Shown here: positions 26,408 to 35,155 of the stretch, piece after piece
Layout of the letters: each line of letters opens with the position of its first letter
How positions within the stretch are numbered: position 1 is the first letter of the stretch
Assembly: GCA_020725545.1 (NCBI GenBank)
Contig: DYEV01000030.1
Coordinates: 124,001-188,000, forward strand
From: Desulfobacca sp.
GTDB lineage: Bacteria > Desulfobacterota > Desulfobaccia > Desulfobaccales > Desulfobaccaceae
Length of the DNA: 64,000 nucleotides
Direction: 5' to 3'
The notes under the pieces: generated by a model
Databases searched by the model: none
Seen by the model: only the letters and a program-made list of their open reading frames with translations
What the model was told of the DNA's origin: nothing
Made by a program: the position numbers and the translations under genes

Positions 26408-26540
26408 TGGATGGACTGATCGAATAATCAGCCTCCCACTGAAACAGAATACTTTGAGAGGTTGGTGGGATCATGAAATTAGGTAGGGTTTTTGGGGGTC
26501 GGTAATTTATGGGGCCGGCAGAAAGGAACAGATAAAAATC

Positions 26541-26897
26541 ATGAAGATCGCTATATCCAGCACAGGTCCTTCGCTGCAGGATCAATTAGATCCGCGTTTC
26601 GGCCGGGCCGCCGGTTTTGTTATAGTTGACCTGGAGACTGGTGCAACCCAATATCTTGATAATGGCAGAAGCCAGATGATGGGTCATGGTGCCGGAATTC
26701 AGGCTGCGGAGACCATCGCCCGGGCCGGCGCCAAAGTACTGCTGACGGGCCAGGTTGGGCCCAAGGCCTTCCAGGCCCTCAGTAGGGCAGGGATTAACAT
26801 TGTCCAGAATATGGAAGGCTTGACGGTGGGGCAAGCGGTGGCAGAGATTAAAAAATTGGCCGTGGCTTCCCAACCGGAGCTGCGAGGCGGGCAATGA
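26541..26897 (+). CDS. NifX-like (dinitrogenase iron-molybdenum cofactor family) protein
   Basis: 118 residues with the DiNase/NifX fold: LDPRFGRAAGFVIVDLETG at 15-33 and the AGAKVLLTGQVGPKAFQAL segment. In Desulfovibrio, similar small proteins belong to the Orange protein (ORP) complex, which includes a Mo/Cu-cluster protein. GAAAGGAAC lies upstream. Its stop overlaps the next ATG by four bases. With no nif genes here, a nitrogenase role is unlikely. Confidence 0.85.
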   Translation: MKIAISSTGPSLQDQLDPRFGRAAGFVIVDLETGATQYLDNGRSQMMGHGAGIQAAETIARAGAKVLLTGQVGPKAFQALSRAGINIVQNMEGLTVGQAVAEIKKLAVASQPELRGGQ

Positions 26898-27775
26898 TCA
26901 TTGCGGTGGCCAGCGGCAAAGGCGGTACCGGTAAGACGACGGTGAGTGCGTCTCTGGCCACGGTCTGGGGCAGGCCGGTCATGGCGGTGGACCTGGATGT
27001 GGAGGAGCCGAACCTGCATCTCTTCCTGCGGCCCGAGTTGACCGGGGCTAAAAAGGCCTATCTTCAGGTGCCGAGGGTAGAAGAGGCGAAATGCACCTTT
27101 TGTGGGGCCTGTGCCGATCTGTGCCAATTCAAGGCCATCAGTGTCTTTGATCAGGTGGTTTTGACTTTTCCGGACATGTGCCATGGCTGCGGCGGTTGTT
27201 TGGCTATTTGTCCGGCGGGGGCGGTGCAGCCGGACCAACGGGAATTGGGTCTGATTCAGTGGGGCCGAGCCGGTGACATTGGCTTTCTGAACGGCACCTT
27301 GCGGATCGGCGAAGCCATGAGCCCGCCCCTCATGCGCCAGGTCAAGGCCCGGCTGCAGGAGATGTTGGCGGCCGAGCCCCGGGATGTCATCCTTGACGCG
27401 CCGCCGGGGGTGAGTTGTCCGGCGGTTCATGCAGTTTTGGACAGCGATGTTATCCTCTTGGTGACGGAACCGACGCCGTTTGGGGTATACGACTTTCAAT
27501 TGGCCTGGGAAGCCTTCACGCCGTTGGGCAAGCCCATGGCAGCAGTGATCAATCGCGCCGGTTTGGGTACAGATGCCATCTATCGCTTCTGCGGAGAGCA
27601 AGGTCTACCGATCCTGGCGGAGATTCCTTATGACCGGGCCATTGCCGCGGCCTATGCCCAGGGACGCATCATCGCTAAGGTATCGGCGCCGTTGCGAACG
27701 CTGTTTCTCAATCTGGCCCGCCGGCTGCAATCATGGCCGGATCTAGACCAGGCCCGGGAGGCTGCCTGTGCGTGA
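26894..27775 (+). CDS. MinD-superfamily P-loop ATPase with ferredoxin insert (first copy)
   Basis: 293 residues. Deviant Walker A SGKGGTGKTT (7-16), then a ferredoxin insert with two 4Fe-4S sets: Cys67, 70, 73, 77 and Cys96, 99, 102, 106. VILDAPPGVSCP is the Walker B region. This architecture is the paired ATPase type of the ORP complex and of Mrp/NBP35-like carriers. It probably couples ATP hydrolysis to cluster or electron transfer, with cell-division links reported for ORP. Overlaps the next gene by eight bases. Confidence 0.88.
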   Translation: MIIAVASGKGGTGKTTVSASLATVWGRPVMAVDLDVEEPNLHLFLRPELTGAKKAYLQVPRVEEAKCTFCGACADLCQFKAISVFDQVVLTFPDMCHGCGGCLAICPAGAVQPDQRELGLIQWGRAGDIGFLNGTLRIGEAMSPPLMRQVKARLQEMLAAEPRDVILDAPPGVSCPAVHAVLDSDVILLVTEPTPFGVYDFQLAWEAFTPLGKPMAAVINRAGLGTDAIYRFCGEQGLPILAEIPYDRAIAAAYAQGRIIAKVSAPLRTLFLNLARRLQSWPDLDQAREAACA

Positions 27776-28772
27776 GATTGTCATTATCAGCGGCAAAGGG
27801 GGGACTGGCAAGACCTCTGTAACCGGGGCCCTGGCCCATCTGGCCGGCAGCACCATCATCTGTGACCTGGATGTGGACGCGCCGGATTTGCACCTGCTCC
27901 TGCGGCCGACAATCCGGCAGCGGCAGGCATTTTACGCCGGACATGAGGCCGTGATCGACCCGGAGGTTTGTGATGGGTGTGGCACGTGCGCCGCTTTATG
28001 CCAATTCGGGGCCATCCGCTGCGAGGGGCATGATTACCGGGTAGTGCCGTGGCGGTGCGAGGGGTGCAAAGTCTGTGTGGCCTTCTGTCCAGCGGCGGCC
28101 ATTCGCTTTCCGGAGCGGCACTGCGGGCATTGGTTTGTGTCCGACACCCGTTTCGGGACCTTGGTGCATGCCCAGTTGTTCCCCGGCGCGGAAAATTCCG
28201 GCAAGTTGGTCATGCTCTTGAAACAGCAGGCACGCGAGCTGGCGGCAGCGCAGGGGGCAGAAATCATCCTGGCCGACGGACCGCCGGGCCTCGGCTGCCC
28301 GGTCATCAGCTCCCTGTCCGGCGCGCACCTGGCCGTGGTGGTCACCGAACCGACGCCGTCGGGCCGCCACGATCTGGCCCGGGTGGTGGAGTTGTGCCGT
28401 CATTTCCAGACACCGACGGCGGTCATCCTGAACAAATTTGACCTGCATAGCGGCGAAGCAGAGCAATTGGCGGCCGATTGCCGAGATCAGGGTTTGCCGC
28501 TCCTGGCCCGCCTGCCCCATGATCCCGTGATCACCGAAGCGATGGTGCAGGGTCTGGTGGTGACGGAACTGCCGGGGACCAAGTTCGGCGGCTTGCTGAG
28601 GGAGGCCTGGGAGCAGATTGTGGCCCTGGCCGCTGGCGCCGCGCTTTCCGGCTCTGCTGGACCGGCTGAAAAACGACCCCACCCGACGGTTCCACGGAAA
28701 GAACCTTTTGCAGAGATAAGTTCACTTGAAAGCAGGAATCAGGAAGCAGATGTCATGTTGAGGAGGAAATGA
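27768..28772 (+). CDS. MinD-superfamily P-loop ATPase with ferredoxin insert (second copy)
   Basis: 334 residues from GTG 27768. Walker A SGKGGTGKTS (8-17), iron-sulfur ligands Cys68, 71, 74, 78 and Cys97, 100, 103, 107, and ILADGPPGLGCP as Walker B. It parallels the preceding gene but has a longer, Pro/Glu-rich C-terminal extension of about 45 residues that looks unstructured. Tandem pairs like this are a hallmark of ORP-type clusters, where the two ATPases are thought to form a heterodimer. Confidence 0.88.
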   Translation: MREIVIISGKGGTGKTSVTGALAHLAGSTIICDLDVDAPDLHLLLRPTIRQRQAFYAGHEAVIDPEVCDGCGTCAALCQFGAIRCEGHDYRVVPWRCEGCKVCVAFCPAAAIRFPERHCGHWFVSDTRFGTLVHAQLFPGAENSGKLVMLLKQQARELAAAQGAEIILADGPPGLGCPVISSLSGAHLAVVVTEPTPSGRHDLARVVELCRHFQTPTAVILNKFDLHSGEAEQLAADCRDQGLPLLARLPHDPVITEAMVQGLVVTELPGTKFGGLLREAWEQIVALAAGAALSGSAGPAEKRPHPTVPRKEPFAEISSLESRNQEADVMLRRK

Positions 28773-29173
28773 TGTCAGAAGTTTTAGTAGCGATTCCGTC
28801 GGCAGCGCCCGGCGGTTTGGATGCCGATTTGGAGGCCCATTTCGGTCATTGTGATCTGTACACGCTGGTAAAAATTGGTGCCGGCCAGGTCAGGGAAGTG
28901 CGTACCTTACCCAATGTGCCGCATGAGCAGGGTGGCTGCCTGGTGCCGGTTACTCTTTTGGCCCAGAATGGCGTGGGCGTGTTGATTGCCGGCGGCATGG
29001 GGATGCGGCCGCTTATGGGGTTCCACCAATTTGGGATTGAAGTCAGGTTCGGTCAGGACAGCCGCACGGTGCGGGAGGCCGTGGAGGCGTTTTTGGCGGG
29101 GCGCCTGCCCCAGTTTACGCCGCAATTTACCTGCGGCGGCGGTGAAGGCCACGGCCACGGCTGCGGCTCCTAG
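28772..29173 (+). CDS. NifX-like protein with Gly/His-rich C terminus
   Basis: 133 residues from ATG 28772 (an ATG one codon earlier overlaps the previous stop; AGGAGG spacing favours 28772). DiNase/NifX domain with ADLEAHFGHCDLYTL and a conserved AGGMGMRPLMGF loop. The end reads CGGGEGHGHGCGS, a metal-binding tail seen in some ORP-cluster and NifB-associated proteins. Last gene of the four-gene cluster; repeat family 2 sequence follows it. Confidence 0.85.
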   Translation: MSEVLVAIPSAAPGGLDADLEAHFGHCDLYTLVKIGAGQVREVRTLPNVPHEQGGCLVPVTLLAQNGVGVLIAGGMGMRPLMGFHQFGIEVRFGQDSRTVREAVEAFLAGRLPQFTPQFTCGGGEGHGHGCGS

Positions 29174-29177
29174 ATTG

Positions 29178-29330
29178 TTGCAACCGAGCGGCGCAGGAGG
29201 GGATCAGGGGGCCAGGCTCCCTGCCCTCTACACCCTCCCCTAAAACCCCTCCCCCAACCCTGGCTTTGGCTTTTGGCTCCGCCCAGAGGCAAGACAGGGG
29301 CCCTTTCCCTCCCCCGCGGAGATAGAAGCG
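29178..29330. repeat. Dispersed repeat family 2, divergent copy
   Basis: Has GGGGGCCAGG, CCCTCCCCTAAAACCCCTCCCC and TTTTGGCTCCGCCC blocks in family order, but the AAAGGGATTTTC block is altered. It separates the convergent ORP-like and TPR genes. Confidence 0.55.
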
Positions 29331-29347
29331 CGTTTCCACACAGCCTA

Positions 29348-30391
29348 TTAGGGAGATGGTTGGGCGGGCGGGGATGATGATGGCGTTTGGGTCGGCGCCG
29401 CACGAGGCGGCGGGCAAGGAGCGGCAGCCGCCCGGCCAACTGCCATCTGTTTTTCCAGAGATTCCAGGTTTTGTCCCAGCCGGCCGTTGTGGTTGAGGCG
29501 TCGCAAGGTCTCGAGGCACTGTTGGGCTTTGGTCCAGCTGTGGGTGGCAGCATAGAGCCGGAAGGCGCGACTGGCATACAGGAAGGCCCGGGAATAGTCA
29601 CCCTGGGCTTCCTCGACTTGGGCCAGCCCTTGCAGATCTGCGCCCATGCCCAGGCGATTGAGGGTGCTGCGGTCGGCTGTCAGGGCCTGGTGGAAGAAAT
29701 CCCGGGCTTGGGACAGATCGCCTTGGGAGAGATAGAGTCTGCCCTGTTGGTAGTGCCACGGCCCGCGCACCGCCGCCTCACGGTTGGCCGAGGCGGCTTC
29801 GGCCAGAAAAGCCGCGGCAGCGCTAGGGTCGTGCTGGTCCAGGGCTAAACCGGCCAATTGGCAGAGCACCTGGCCCAGAACGCGAGGGGATTGGGCGCGT
29901 CTGGCCTGCTCGCGGGCTTCCTGGAGGTACTGGGCGGCTTGGCCAAGATCGCCGCTTTTTTGGGCGACGGCCGCCAGGTTGGCCAGATTGAGGGCCGCAT
30001 CGGCAGCATAGCCCAACTGTTCATTGAGAAAAAGGGCTTGGCGGAAAAGGTCGGCGGCTTGGGCCAGGTCTTGACGGGCCAGGGCCGCGGCCCCCAGATT
30101 ATTGAGTTGGCGGGCAGTACCGGCTGGGTTATCAAGCCCCTGATTGATCTCAAGAGAGCGGCTAAAAGCTCGTTCGGCCCGGCGGGTCTGGCCCTCGCCC
30201 AATAACTCCTGGCCGCGCAGACCGGCCTCCATGGCCCGGCTGAGCTGCTGGCCATAGGGGTCCGGGCGGCGGCCGCAGCCCGTCAGGCAGAGGATGGCCA
30301 GACCGAGAAGCAGTATGGCCCCGAGACCTGGCGCCGACCGTGGCCGGCAGCCGTTGTGCGGAACTCGAGCCTCCAGACCTAGTTTCCTCAT
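29348..30391 (-). CDS. TPR-repeat lipoprotein
   Basis: 347 residues. A lipobox CLTGC puts the lipidated Cys at 39 after a hydrophobic stretch. From about residue 60 to 300 come five or six tetratricopeptide repeats (for example RQDLAQAADLFRQALFLNEQ and QGDLSQARDFFHQAL). The C terminus is Ala/Pro-rich. It would be anchored to a membrane and act as a scaffold. Third gene of a minus-strand run with an MlaD-type protein and an HDAC-family enzyme. Confidence 0.82.
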   Translation of the reverse strand: MRKLGLEARVPHNGCRPRSAPGLGAILLLGLAILCLTGCGRRPDPYGQQLSRAMEAGLRGQELLGEGQTRRAERAFSRSLEINQGLDNPAGTARQLNNLGAAALARQDLAQAADLFRQALFLNEQLGYAADAALNLANLAAVAQKSGDLGQAAQYLQEAREQARRAQSPRVLGQVLCQLAGLALDQHDPSAAAAFLAEAASANREAAVRGPWHYQQGRLYLSQGDLSQARDFFHQALTADRSTLNRLGMGADLQGLAQVEEAQGDYSRAFLYASRAFRLYAATHSWTKAQQCLETLRRLNHNGRLGQNLESLEKQMAVGRAAAAPCPPPRAAPTQTPSSSPPAQPSP

Positions 30392-30432
30392 CTCGCTATT
30401 CCTTCACCACATTGGGCGCGGCTCCCAACCGG

Positions 30433-31383
30433 TTACGGCAAACTCCGGGGCTCCACGTGAATGGCCTCGCCGGTCGGGGTTTTTGGTAGGGTCCAACGGA
30501 TGAGCGGGTTGGCCTTGATGGCTTCGATGACTTCTTTGCCGGTGCGAGTGGCATCATCGGCCGTTTCCAACAGTTCGGGGAGCTGCCCCGAAGCCTTCTG
30601 CACGTCGCCGAGAATACAGCGTAAGATATCCAGATTTTCGTTCACCCGATCCACCAGAGGTGGTAGTTTGCCGGCAGTGGACTTGACGTCGACGGTCACC
30701 TTCTCGGAATTCTGCAAAATCTTCTCAAGCTTGGTAACACTGCTCTGGAGGCGGTTATACAGGTCCCGGTCCATGAGGAGTTTGCCGATGGTACCCCGGC
30801 CCTCAACCACGCTGGCCAAGGCAGTGTCGAATTGGCCCAGGATGGAGCTGATCTTGGCTTCGTGGGCTTTAAACTGGTCACTCAATTCCAGCAGGTTGGC
30901 CAGCAGTTGGCGGGCTTTGTGCAGACTTTCTTCTGGTTGAAATTCTTCCATATAATCAGCCAGGGTCTTTTTGATGCGGGAAGGAATAGTACCATAAGGC
31001 GGGATGGGCGGGTAAGCGTAGGAGCCGGGACTAATGCTTAAAAACTCGCTGCCCAGAATGGTGGGACTCTCCACTTGGGCCACAGAATTGCCCCGGATCA
31101 AATGGACATATTCATTATTGACCCGGATCGATACCTCCACTTGATTATCATCTTTGATGCGGACGATGCGCAGACGGGTGACCGTGCCGATTTCGGTGTT
31201 GAACATCTTGACTGCGGCACCGGGTTCGAGATTATAACTCTGCGGGAATTTTACCAAAAAAGTTTGGGTCTTTTTGAACCAGCCTTTCCCTTGACCGATG
31301 AGCAGAAGGAAGGTGATGCCCCCCAGAAGGGCCAGAAAGAGGAAAAGGCCGGCCAGTTTTTCTGATTTGGTATAGGCTTCCAA
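30433..31383 (-). CDS. MlaD/MCE-domain protein
   Basis: 316 residues. One N-terminal membrane helix (LAGLFLFLALLGGITFLLLI) is followed by an MCE domain (about 40-125, with GAAVKMFNTEIGTVT and VESPTILGSEFLSI) and then a long helical region rich in Leu/Lys/Glu, likely coiled coil. MCE proteins bind or channel lipids between membranes. The usual partners MlaE and MlaF are not nearby, and the MCE domain departs from the standard sequence, so this is an orphan member. Confidence 0.8.
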   Translation of the reverse strand: MEAYTKSEKLAGLFLFLALLGGITFLLLIGQGKGWFKKTQTFLVKFPQSYNLEPGAAVKMFNTEIGTVTRLRIVRIKDDNQVEVSIRVNNEYVHLIRGNSVAQVESPTILGSEFLSISPGSYAYPPIPPYGTIPSRIKKTLADYMEEFQPEESLHKARQLLANLLELSDQFKAHEAKISSILGQFDTALASVVEGRGTIGKLLMDRDLYNRLQSSVTKLEKILQNSEKVTVDVKSTAGKLPPLVDRVNENLDILRCILGDVQKASGQLPELLETADDATRTGKEVIEAIKANPLIRWTLPKTPTGEAIHVEPRSLP

Positions 31384-31453
31384 GAGATTCCCCCTGTGCC
31401 ACTTGCCCAGCAGTTTCCAGCGTCTCCTCCCCCGATCAGGTCAACCGCAGGGG

Positions 31454-32302
31454 TCAGAGGGTGGCCAGTTGCTGGATGATGGGCGGGATGGTGGCCAAAG
31501 CCAAGCTCGCCAGAGAGCCCCCGCCCAAGACCACCTGCAGCGGGATCTGCAAGGCGGCGGCGGTGTCGATCATGAGGCCGCAGATTTGCAGATAGGCAGC
31601 CTCGGTCAGGCCGATGGAGCCGTAATCCAGACGGTGCGTGTCGAAACCATAGTACCAGACCAGGAGTTGGGGCTTAAAAGTGGTAATTCTGGGCAGATAA
31701 TCCCGGACCGCGGCCACATAGGCCTGGTCGGGGTTGACGGCGCCGGCCAGTTGGTAGACATCCACGTCAATTTTGGTGCCATCGTCCGATTCATAATCAT
31801 CACCGCAGAAGCAGACGTGCAGAACCTCAGGATCATTCCAGAGGAGTTGCCGAGTGCCGTCGCCGTGGTGGGCATCGGTGTCAACGATGGCGAAGCGCCG
31901 CCAGGGGCTGATTTCCCGGACCTGGTGCAGGGCGATAACCACGTCGTTGAAGCAACAAGCGCCCCAGAAAGTGCGATAGCCGGCATGATGGCCGCCGGCG
32001 CCGATAAAACAAAAGGCGCGGTCCAATTCACCCCGGGCCAAGGCCTCCATGGCGGCCACGACGCCGCCGACAGATTCATAGGCCGTGCTGCACATGCGGT
32101 CGCGGGCCACGCCCTGGAGCATTTCCGGAGCATGGACCTTCAGGATGAGGTCTTCGGAAGCCCGGGGGCACTGGAACATCTGCACATTCGGCAACTGCAG
32201 GAGTTCATCCAGGGCCTCGGGAAAATCCCGGAGGCGGTTGCCAACTGTCAGGTAGCTCTTACGGCTAAAAGAAGGGTGATAATAGATGCCGACTCGCTTC
32301 AT
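31454..32302 (-). CDS. Histone-deacetylase-family amidohydrolase
   Basis: 282 residues from ATG 32302, which follows GGAG. HDAC-family motifs are present: GAGGHHAGY with the tandem His, VDTDAHHGDGT with the zinc-binding Asp/His, and YYGFDTH where most members have an Asp in GFDAH or G-F-D. Bacterial relatives deacetylate acetylpolyamines, acetoin-linked proteins or other acyl amides. Substrate not predictable. First gene of the run leading to the MCE and TPR genes. Confidence 0.88.
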   Translation of the reverse strand: MKRVGIYYHPSFSRKSYLTVGNRLRDFPEALDELLQLPNVQMFQCPRASEDLILKVHAPEMLQGVARDRMCSTAYESVGGVVAAMEALARGELDRAFCFIGAGGHHAGYRTFWGACCFNDVVIALHQVREISPWRRFAIVDTDAHHGDGTRQLLWNDPEVLHVCFCGDDYESDDGTKIDVDVYQLAGAVNPDQAYVAAVRDYLPRITTFKPQLLVWYYGFDTHRLDYGSIGLTEAAYLQICGLMIDTAAALQIPLQVVLGGGSLASLALATIPPIIQQLATL

Positions 32303-32833
32303 GCCCATCTCCAGTCTGACCAAGATACAGCCACGGGATCATCGGGAGGAGTTCTGACTCTGTCCCATTGTAGCCTTTTCCCTGAAGAAAATCCAGGCCT
32401 TTTGTATGGCTGGGGAAACTCCAGGGAGAGCTGGCTTTTCCATTTGACATGCTTAATTTTATTTTGATAATATAACTAGTTAGAAATATCTTGGCCGAGT
32501 TTCGAGTAGCCAGGCCGGTGGGCGGAGGCGGGACCGCCGGCCCCATAAACCGGTCACTGCATTACCAGCTGACGCATTGGCATTGGTCGGCTGCAGACAA
32601 GAATGCCTGCTGACACAGACAAGAATGCCTCCGCTGACGCCTTGGCTTTGGTCGGGAATGGCGGGCCCGACAGGCGCTCGAGGGATACGAAATGTCAGTT
32701 TTATTTTCTTGGTAATCTCAGGGTATCCGTGTCAACCGGGGTGGGGATTATTACATATTGTTGGTTGGTTTTTTGTTTCTGCCTGGGGATGTCGGCAATA
32801 ACTGGTTCGGGGTCAGCGGCAGAGGAGCAGTGT
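32303..32833. other. Gene-free stretch with short direct repeats
   Basis: Two copies of a 23-bp imperfect word (GCTGACGCxTTGGCxTTGGTC, 32569 and 32633) and two copies of CAGACAAGAATGCCT. In-frame codons upstream of AMMECR1 (32603 onward) translate to a hydrophobic segment near 32740-32800 that could be a signal or membrane helix, but I prefer the later start. No other gene seen. Confidence 0.4.
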
Positions 32834-33370
32834 ATGGAATTAAGCGCAGCAGAAAAAGAAACCTTGCATGAAATTGCCCGGCAGAGTATTGCCGCCGGCC
32901 TGCGGGGCGAGGCCGCGCCGCCGTTGCCACAACTCACGGGGGAGCTGCAGGAGCCCCGGGGGGCCTTCGTGACCTTGCATAAAAAGGGGGCGTTGCGGGG
33001 GTGTATCGGCTATATTGAAGCCATCAAACCGTTGGCGGCCACGGTGCAGGAGATGGCGTATGCGGCAGCCTTCAAAGATCCCCGCTTTCCTCCCCTGACG
33101 CCGGCGGAACTCAAAGATATTGATATAGAAATCTCGGTGCTGTCGCCCTTGCAGCGTATCAACAACGTTGACGACATTCAGGTGGGCCGGCATGGCCTCT
33201 ATATCCGCCGCGGCCGCTACCACGGGCTGCTGCTGCCGCAGGTGGCTACCGAGCACCACTGGGATCGGGACACTTTTCTCCAACAGACCTGCCGCAAGGC
33301 CAATCTACCACCCACGGCCTGGCAAGACCCGGAAACGGAAATCTACGTGTTCAGTGCCGACATTTTTTAA
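32834..33370 (+). CDS. AMMECR1-domain protein (AmmeMemoRadiSam system protein A type)
   Basis: 178 residues from ATG 32834. Conserved RGCIGYI, FKDPRFPPLTPAEL and the DIEISVLSPL strand identify AMMECR1. GAGGAG is 7 bases upstream and the resulting length matches the family. A longer version starting at 32603 would add a hydrophobic N terminus. In many anaerobes AMMECR1 is next to a Memo protein and a radical SAM enzyme; neither is here. Confidence 0.88.
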   Translation: MELSAAEKETLHEIARQSIAAGLRGEAAPPLPQLTGELQEPRGAFVTLHKKGALRGCIGYIEAIKPLAATVQEMAYAAAFKDPRFPPLTPAELKDIDIEISVLSPLQRINNVDDIQVGRHGLYIRRGRYHGLLLPQVATEHHWDRDTFLQQTCRKANLPPTAWQDPETEIYVFSADIF

Positions 33371-33423
33371 CCGGCGCTTTTTCCTGCCAAGGAAAGGTGC
33401 TGCGACCAAAAAAGGATGGCCCC

Positions 33424-34680
33424 ATGTCTTTTGAGCCCAATGATCATGAAGAACCGACCACGCTGGCGCCCCCCCCGGCGGAGCCCATGGCACCGCCGGC
33501 TCGGCCGCTCTGGCAACGCTACCGCCTTCTCATTCTTTGCGCCCTTATTCTCATCTTTTTCATCTACATTTTTGCCGTCCGGAAACCGGCGGGTGTTGAT
33601 CTAACCACGGCGCCGGCAGCAGTCGAGGGGAAAAGCGCCAAGGTTGAGTCCAGGCCGCTCGCCGGCATCCTCAGATTGGAGACGGAGGAGAGCAAGCCAG
33701 CCGTACCAGCCCCGCCGGCACCTGAGCCATCGTTGGGGCAGAGTCTCTCCCCGCCCCAAGAAACTCGGCCAGTGACCCTGCCGCCAGTTGCGGCGGAAAG
33801 CAGTCCTGGCGGAGGCGGGCAGACCACGCCAGGGCTGGAGAAAACTCCAGTGCCCATCCCGCCGCCCACACCGGTGCCGCCGGTCACCGAAAAATTGGCC
33901 ACCAGACCCCAGCCGGTAAAGGGGGAAGCCTTTACGCGCGCCCTGATTAAAATCATGGACGATCAGGTTAATCGACGTCTCTTCGGTTGGCGCCCCAATT
34001 CCATCCTCTTCGGCAAGCTGGGGCTCACCGATGACGTCAATAACCTGCAATTGGGCGTCCTGGAAGTGGCCCGGCGGACAGTTGTGGTCCTCAACGAAAA
34101 CATGAGCCGTTTTGCCCTCACTGAAGCTCAGAATCCTTACGTCAATACGGCCATGAACTTTTTTATGGTGAGCCCGGAGAAATATTGGTTCCCTTCCGCG
34201 TCTGGGAAATATAAAGAGGCGATGGCCAACTTGGAGCATTATATCGACGATCTGAAGCATAATCGCAGCCGCTTTTATACCCGGGTGGACAACCTCATCG
34301 CTCTCATGAACCATTTCCGGGATGTCTTGGGGAGCGCTTTCCATAACCTCATCAAAGACACGGAAGCAGATGGCAGCCCGGTTTCCTGGTTCGTCTGTGA
34401 CGACTATTTCTACTTTGCCCAAGGCGTAGCCACGGGTATGGGCGGGATTCTGGAAGGGGTGAAGGAAGACTTCGCCGATCAGTTGGCCAAGAAAAACTCC
34501 TCCAAACTGGTGGACGATGCCATCCACGCCCTCCACACCGCTGAACACTTGCATCCCTGGCTCATCACCAACGCGGCCAAAGACGGTATCCTGGCCAACC
34601 ATCGGGCCAACATGGCGACCTACATCGGCGAGGCCGAACACATTATCTCCACCTTGATCAACGTCTTGGCCACAAACTGA
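33424..34680 (+). CDS. DUF2333 family membrane-anchored protein
   Basis: 418 residues. Short cytoplasmic N terminus, a membrane helix (about 35-55), a Pro-rich linker to about 165, and a C-terminal domain with GWRPNSILFGK, LQLGVLEVARRTVVVL, FFMVSPEKYWFP and FYTRADNL-like FYTRVDNLIAL. These match DUF2333. The function of the family is unknown; topology puts the domain in the periplasm. AAAGGA precedes the ATG. A strong terminator follows at 34831. Confidence 0.82.
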   Translation: MSFEPNDHEEPTTLAPPPAEPMAPPARPLWQRYRLLILCALILIFFIYIFAVRKPAGVDLTTAPAAVEGKSAKVESRPLAGILRLETEESKPAVPAPPAPEPSLGQSLSPPQETRPVTLPPVAAESSPGGGGQTTPGLEKTPVPIPPPTPVPPVTEKLATRPQPVKGEAFTRALIKIMDDQVNRRLFGWRPNSILFGKLGLTDDVNNLQLGVLEVARRTVVVLNENMSRFALTEAQNPYVNTAMNFFMVSPEKYWFPSASGKYKEAMANLEHYIDDLKHNRSRFYTRVDNLIALMNHFRDVLGSAFHNLIKDTEADGSPVSWFVCDDYFYFAQGVATGMGGILEGVKEDFADQLAKKNSSKLVDDAIHALHTAEHLHPWLITNAAKDGILANHRANMATYIGEAEHIISTLINVLATN

Positions 34681-34830
34681 CCGCCGTCGACAGCCCGACA
34701 CTGGGAAAAAGTTCCGGCGACCGAGGGGGCCGGGCTCTCTGGCCCCCCCGTCGACTTGAGCCGGTTGCCAGCGCCGCGCCTCCCTGCAAGGCATAGATAT
34801 TGGCCACCGCCGCAGAACGTGAGGAAAGTA

Positions 34831-34860
34831 TTGCCCCAACGGCTCGGGGCAATTTTTTTT
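34831..34860 (+). terminator. Rho-independent terminator after DUF2333 gene
   Basis: TTGCCCC (34831-34837) pairs with GGGGCAA (34846-34852), followed by eight Ts. Confidence 0.9.
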
Positions 34861-34902
34861 CATAAAATTATTTACAGAAGTAATTTTTCTGATATATTGT
34901 AG

Positions 34903-35041
34903 GTAATTCTAACGCATTTCCAGTTCTTCTTCATCTCCCAGGAAGCCCGCGACAGCCTCAGTGGAGGGGCAATGTTCTTTGGCACCAACGCGGTGCCCAA
35001 GGAGTCGTATCGCTCCAATAGATTAAAAAGTGTTAGAGCAT
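34903..35041 (+). pseudogene. Possible coding relic, perhaps transposase-derived
   Basis: An open stretch without start codon reads through FFFISQEARDSLSGGAMFFG and NAVPKESYRS before a stop. Composition is protein-like amid AT-rich non-coding sequence (34861-35155), and the wording recalls the N-terminal part of some DDE transposases. I cannot confirm the family. The rest of this gap is AT-rich and otherwise featureless. Confidence 0.25.
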
Positions 35042-35155
35042 AATTTAATTTATTATTAATTCAGGTAAAAATAGGTAAGCCGTCTGTGTTGGCGTCGCCG
35101 GGCCGCTAGGGGAACGAGCCAACCAATCCTACCTTCCTGTTTAAGGAGTAAGGCG

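Noticed and set aside
26541-29173. Nitrogenase cofactor genes
   Set aside because: The small proteins have the NifX/DiNase domain, but no nifHDK, nifB, nifE or nifN is near, and the paired MinD ATPases point to an ORP-type cluster.
31403-32467. Long plus-strand open frames opposite the HDAC, bio, hmc, thiC and other genes
   Set aside because: They are shadows of well-identified minus-strand genes in GC-rich DNA and contain no recognisable domain.
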